64,000 nt of DNA from Tetrahymena thermophila SB210 (lineage: Eukaryota; Ciliophora; Oligohymenophorea; Hymenostomatida; Tetrahymenidae), in NCBI RefSeq assembly GCF_000189635.1, contig NW_002476180.1, positions 124,001 to 188,000 on the forward strand, read 5' to 3'. Both the position numbers and the translations under genes were made by a program. Below, one piece after another: positions 59,159 to 64,000 of the stretch (position 1 is the first letter of the stretch; each line of letters begins with the position of its first letter). The notes below the pieces were generated by a model. That model did not search any database. It had not been told where the DNA came from and worked only from the letters and a program-made list of their open reading frames with translations.

Positions 59159-62100
59159 TCAAGCAATACCAAAGCTTTCATTTCCATCTAAAATTGCTTA
59201 GAAAAGCTTCTTTTGCAAAATTTCTTTATCTTCATATTGAGGTAAATCGAGCTGATTGAAGCTTTTAGTTTTTTAATTTAAATAAATTTAAATTTTAAGA
59301 TGAATAATAAATATTACCATGTATGAGCCACAGGCAAGTTTTGAGTATCGAAAATTTTACTAATTGTGAAACCCATATCTTTATATCCACCCAAAGGAAT
59401 TTTATATGAGCCAGATAAAAAGAATAAGAATTTTCTTTTCATTTTATCATCAAATGTCATAAGAATTTCCCAAAACCATTAAATCAATGTACTAATTTCA
59501 CTGTATCCTCCTTAATAAGTTGTATTTGCTCTTAATTCCTTAACTAAAATATTTATTCATTTAATCTATATTCTATCTTTAAAAAAAATTACAATCAATT
59601 TCTTATGCTCCTGCAATCTTAGTGCCAAGTTCCATCCAATCAACTAGGTACAATTCAGATTTAGGGAATATACTGAAAAATCCTTCCAAGAAAGATTGAA
59701 TTTGAGGCTAAATTTATTAGATCATTACATAATTAATCAATTTATCTACATAATCTTTCTTATTTTAATCAGTAACATCAATATTTTTACCACCATTAAT
59801 TAATTCAATTGTTTTTTTGTTGCCTATCTCTTCGAATTCATATCTATTAATAAGATTTAATTATTTAATTAAGTAACATTTTGTGAAAAAATAAATTTTA
59901 CATAAATGTTAGACATAAATCTTCAACAGGGTTTTCTAATATCCAAAGGAGATTCTTAGTTAATTCTGGCTCAATATCATCTAAATCACTTATTTTTAAT
60001 GGCTATCCAGTTAAATGCTTTAAAATAAATTTAGGGAAATCTACTCCAACCAAATAACCTTCTAAGACGCTCTAGTTAAATAAAAAATTTAAAAATGTGA
60101 TTATTTTTTATTAATTTATTTATTTGAATTTTACTTTTGCAATTATTTGACCTGAGAATTTGAATAAAGTTATATGATCCGGAACTAAGTATGAAGTAGT
60201 TGATGGGTAAACAATATATTTGTTAGAAGAAACTCTAAAAAGACCTTTGCGAGGGTCAAAAAGCTCCTTAGAAATACAAGAATACCATTCCCTTGTTAAC
60301 CCACTTTGATCTATGCCATCTTCTTTACGGAACTTCACCTCAAATTACTTTTAAATAAGCTAGTGGGGCTTTTATCTCATAATAGTTTTAAAGGTATCTT
60401 CGAAGACACACTTTCTATCTACCTTTAGTGTTATAATTTCCATAGTACAATCTTATTCTTTTTAAGCCCTTTTAACAGCCTTTTAATGAATTGCATATAA
60501 TCTTGTATCTAAATCTAAAGATCTAAGATTTTAAGGATCTTTAGAAACTACTCTTATATATTTTTGGAATAACTAATTGTCCATACCAACAAAAAGCTTT
60601 ATAATTTAGCAAAATCCTTATTCCAAAATTCTCTTAAATTCATCTACTTTCAAAATTTTATCTTCTTCTTCATTTACAATTTCAATCAATTTGTTTTAAC
60701 TAATTAAAAATAAATAATCAATATTAATAAAAATTATATAAAAAAACAAAAAAAAGGATGTGTTTTCATCAATAAAAATAATATTTAATTTAAATTTAAA
60801 AATATACTTGATAGCTTCAAACTTGGCAGAAGATTGCTGCTTTGAACTAATTCTTGCTAGCTCAGGTAAAGAATCAGATTGCTCAACATCTGATAATTGT
60901 AGGGCTACTAATGTATCAATGTCGTAATAAGGATGTAACATATACATAAGCTTAACAATTGGAATAAAAGACTAGAAAATTTATTATAATTCTCCATTTT
61001 CGTCATTATCTAAAACCGATGTTGACCCAGATTGTTTAATTCCAATTATATTTGAATGTAAATATTATAATTATCTGAGGATATGAGTAAATAATTTCAT
61101 TAAATTTTGATTATTTAAAACTTCTTGAAGCTTGATCATTTCTGCTTTTTAGTCGCTTTTTTCAATTTTTTTAACTCGTTTGAAGTATAAACGCATTAAA
61201 GTTCTTAAATTGGCTGCAAAACTCTTAAAACTCTATAAATGTAAAAAATATGTATTAAAAATATTTTCTTAATCTGTTTTAAATTTACTTCGTAAATTGG
61301 ATTGAATTCTGTATCTGAAAAAATTTCATAAAGATGACTTAAAGCAAACTTTTTAGAGTTAGGGTCTTACTGTTGAAGTATTCTTTGAACATCACTAATA
61401 CCTTTATTCATTAAATCTATTACATCTTGAATTAAAAATTTAGACTAGCTTTCTATGAATTATTCTAGAATTGTAATAGTATATTTAGAGTGGCTGTTAA
61501 GTCCTTTTTTGAGGAAAGAATACAAAAAGCTTTTTGTGTTGAAATGGAGATTTTCAAAATAATAGTAGTGCAATATATTGTCTATATCAACTAAAAATAT
61601 TTATACAAAGTTTAATATTTAAAAAGTGATTTAATAAATAATATTAATTAATTACTTTATCTGATAACAGGGCTATAAATAGTGATTTGAGATTGACTTG
61701 GAGTGTCTTAAACTGATTTTCCTAAATCTATGTGGGTTGATTTTATAAATTTAGATATTTAATTTAAGACTTAAATTTGCTTCTTATTTTCATAAATATC
61801 TACATATTTAAATTTATCTCCAAAGAGCATGATCAAAGTTTACAAGCCGCTCATTTGTTAATAATTTGTTATTTTTTTGAGTTTTTTAATTACAGATAGT
61901 TAAGGAAGGTACTACCAATGACTTGCATCTAATGTAAAGTATGCCAACAATTCGTTTTATTAGTTAGTACAAAATGTATTTCTAAAAAATGACATAGAAT
62001 TGTCATATAATAATAAATAATTTTTCAAAAATAGTTGCTTTTCTCCTAACTTAGCAAAAAACTCTAAATCTTTATCATTTTTAAGCTCTTCATATTTGTC

Positions 62101-64000
62101 CAACTAAGGATTTACCAGCAAGAAGAATAAAGCATCCATTAACTGTGGTCCATGAACAGGATTCAATAACTCATTACTTATAATTTGACTAAATGAACCA
62201 AAATAGAAGGATTAAATGATATTTTCAATAGCTTTTTCATCATAATAAACAAGATTTTCCATATATAATTTAATTAAATTTTCTTGATTAGGTGATGAAA
62301 TGACAGGACTCCATTGTCTATCATTTAGGCTTTTGCTATATTTTTAATGAATATTTATTAAATGCTAATTAAATGTAATTTATTTATTTTACTTTTTATC
62401 AGAGTTTTCATCATGGTGATCGTCATCTTCATCGTCCAAGTGGCTATCCTATTAAGAGTGACTGCTCTCAGAATGATATCCTGATCCGTTTCCATATTGA
62501 TTGTAGTAGCTATTTTCTTCATCTTCATCATACTCATCTTCATCTTCATCAAATTCATTCTCTTCCTCACTCATGTCTTCTTCAGAGCTACTAATGTGCA
62601 GTAAATTTCTTTCATCTTCATCTTCTTCCTCTTCTTCTTCGTCACCCCCATCTTCTAAGTTACTTTCTTCATCTTCGTCTAGTTCTTCATATTCATCGTC
62701 TTCATTATTATTATTATTATCATTTTTTTTTTCTTCGTCTTAAATTTTATCTGAAGTAAAGTCCTCAAAGGCGTTTCCAACTTGCGAAAGTTGGTTCTTA
62801 TTTTTTTCGTCTTTTTAATTTTATTTTTTATTCTTCTTATTTTTCTTTGTACTTACACCTTTCAATGAAATAAATTTAGGAAACTTGGTATGGAGATATC
62901 TTTTTAAATCATCTTCATCAAGCTATTTGACGATATCAACAAAAATGGCTATCTTTTCCTTCTGGCGTCTTAAATCTCTCAAAAACTCAAATATCTACTA
63001 TTTCATTGCTTCTTACTCTTTTTTATCAATATTATAATATTTAGCAACATTCCATCTCTCCTTTAAGACAAGATATTTATTCCAGAATTCATTTTCTGTT
63101 TTAATCTTTTCTTCGTCTTCTTCTTCCTCTTCATCCTCTTATTAGTCATTTTCAGATAATGAAAAAGATATAACGTTTTACATTTTATACTCTTCTTCAC
63201 CATCCTAATCTCTAGCTTCGTTATCTCTATAGCCATCAATGGCAAAATCATCTATTTTACCTTCTTCATCATCTTAGTAATTATTATTTTCTTCCTCCTC
63301 TTAATTTTATATTTCTTCTATATCTTTAAGCTTTTTACCACTTTACTATCCAAAATTTTCTTCTGTAATATTTGTTATTTTTTCCATAATTTAATTTATT
63401 AAACCGTCTTTGATTTTTGATAAATCTTTCTGGTTAGATTCACTTGGCTTGATGCTATTATCATTTACTGTTTAATTTTCCAATTTTTAGTTATTTTCTT
63501 TTATCTTTTTTCCACTTTATTTCTTTTCTCCTTCATGGTCATAGTCACTAGAATCCTCATCATCTTCATCTTTTTATTTTGGTGATTCTTTTTTTTTATT
63601 TTATTAAAATTGATCATCTTATTCAACACTATTTTCACTTTCGTTATCGTTTTCATCATCTTCCCATTCATCTTCATCATTTTTATTATCATCTTTATCT
63701 TATTGAGATTTTGTTTCTTCTTTAATTTTATCATTTTTAAATCTATTTTTTTCTTGGCTATCCTCATCACTGTCATCACCTTCTTCGCTTTCCCATTCAT
63801 CTTCACTTTGTTCCTTTTTCTCTTCTTTAGATTTTGATGATTCTGGAGTCTTTTTTTAAACTTCAACTTTAGATTTAGATTCTTCTATCTTAGTTTTTTA
63901 ATTATTTATCTCTTATTTAACAATTTAAGGAACCTCTTTCTAAGGTGACTACTTTTATTATTGATTCTATTAACTATTACTGTTGACTTATTAATGGTAT
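59159..64000 (-). CDS. HECT-type E3 ubiquitin ligase, HUWE1/UPL-like (5' end outside window)
   Basis: The 3' part of a large multi-exon gene reading off the right edge. The C-terminal HECT domain begins near FRKEDGIDQSGLTREWYSCI (about 60338) and runs through PDHITLFKFSGQIIAK and SGSYKIPLGGYKDMGFTISK. It reaches LPVAHT-C-FNQLDLPQY, the active-site Cys, and ends DGNESFGIA at the stop 59159-59161. An intron (59317-59262, phase 2) splits the catalytic Cys codon. Upstream, 62395-63850 encodes a very acidic Asp/Glu-rich tract, as in HUWE1/Tom1/UPL1 ligases. Between the two lies an ordered helical region (HGPQLMDALFFLLVNPQLDK, SLPELARISSKQQSSAKFEA). Other exon joins are not resolved here (introns likely near 59580, 59860, 60090, 61260, 61640, 62370). 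HECT ligases form a thioester with ubiquitin and pass it to substrates; the substrate is unknown. Confidence 0.88.
62395..63850 (-). other. Acidic Asp/Glu-rich tract of the HECT ligase
   Basis: About 480 codons dominated by Glu and Asp (for example EEEEDEDERNLLHISSSEED and DEWEDDENDNESENSVEQD), with Ser/Asn and a few Trp, broken by an ordered basic segment (FLRDLRRQKEKIAIFVDIVK) near 62960. The complementary strand looks like an Ile/Phe-rich frame, which is a shadow of the Glu/Asp codons and not a gene. Confidence 0.8.

Noticed and set aside
63501-63866. 121-residue Lys/Met-rich - strand frame and 75-residue Phe/Ile-rich + strand frame
   Set aside because: Both are out-of-frame or antisense shadows of the Asp/Glu codon run in the HECT ligase.
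1-64000. Paramecium or another ciliate with 20-35 nt introns
   Set aside because: Phase-consistent introns here range from 44 to 533 nt, which fits Tetrahymena-like genomes better.

Overview
The window is nuclear DNA from a ciliate, most likely a Tetrahymena-type macronuclear chromosome. Three things show this. (1) It is extremely A+T-rich. (2) Every gene reads through many in-frame TAA and TAG codons (glutamine) and stops only at TGA. (3) Introns are GT...AG, about 44-530 nt, unlike the 20-35 nt introns of Paramecium. Under the standard code almost everything here looks like broken short ORFs; with TAA/TAG=Gln long, recognisable proteins appear. Exon joins quoted below were checked by hand for phase and length unless marked approximate.

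Left part (1-12 kb): a UCH-family deubiquitinase (+); a secreted cathepsin Z-type protease with two complete catalytic units in one chain (-); a tandem repeat of about 437 bp; the GPI-transamidase subunit Gaa1 (-, 7 exons); a long low-complexity desert; and an unknown membrane protein (+).

Middle left (13-29 kb): a Sec14/CRAL-TRIO lipid-transfer protein, a CHMP7-like ESCRT-III protein, two identical tRNA-Lys(CUU) genes, a protein kinase-like gene whose catalytic Asp is Asn (predicted pseudokinase), a second kinase with all catalytic motifs, and a long Gln/Asn-rich PB1-domain protein, all on +.

Middle (29-39 kb, -): a large ferlin with several C2 domains and a C-terminal membrane anchor, a MORN-repeat protein with an N-terminal dual-acylation signal, and an EF-hand protein. 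With the Sec14 and ESCRT-III genes this gives a membrane-traffic and calcium flavour, but there is no operon logic in ciliates and the grouping may be chance.

Middle right (40-50 kb): cytochrome b5 reductase (+), an unknown protein, an MFS sugar transporter and an unknown multipass membrane protein (all -), then a cluster of four 5S rRNA genes (-) whose spacers show a recent two-gene duplication.

Right part (50-64 kb): a low-complexity protein (+), a PARP2-like poly(ADP-ribose) polymerase (+) whose last codons belong to a degenerate tandem repeat, a small unknown gene (+), and the 3' part of a HUWE1/UPL-type HECT ubiquitin ligase (-) that runs off the right edge. No mobile element, CRISPR array, prophage or bacterial operon is present. 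The most unusual items are the two-headed cathepsin Z, the HRN pseudokinase, the PARP 3'-end repeats and the duplicated 5S spacers.
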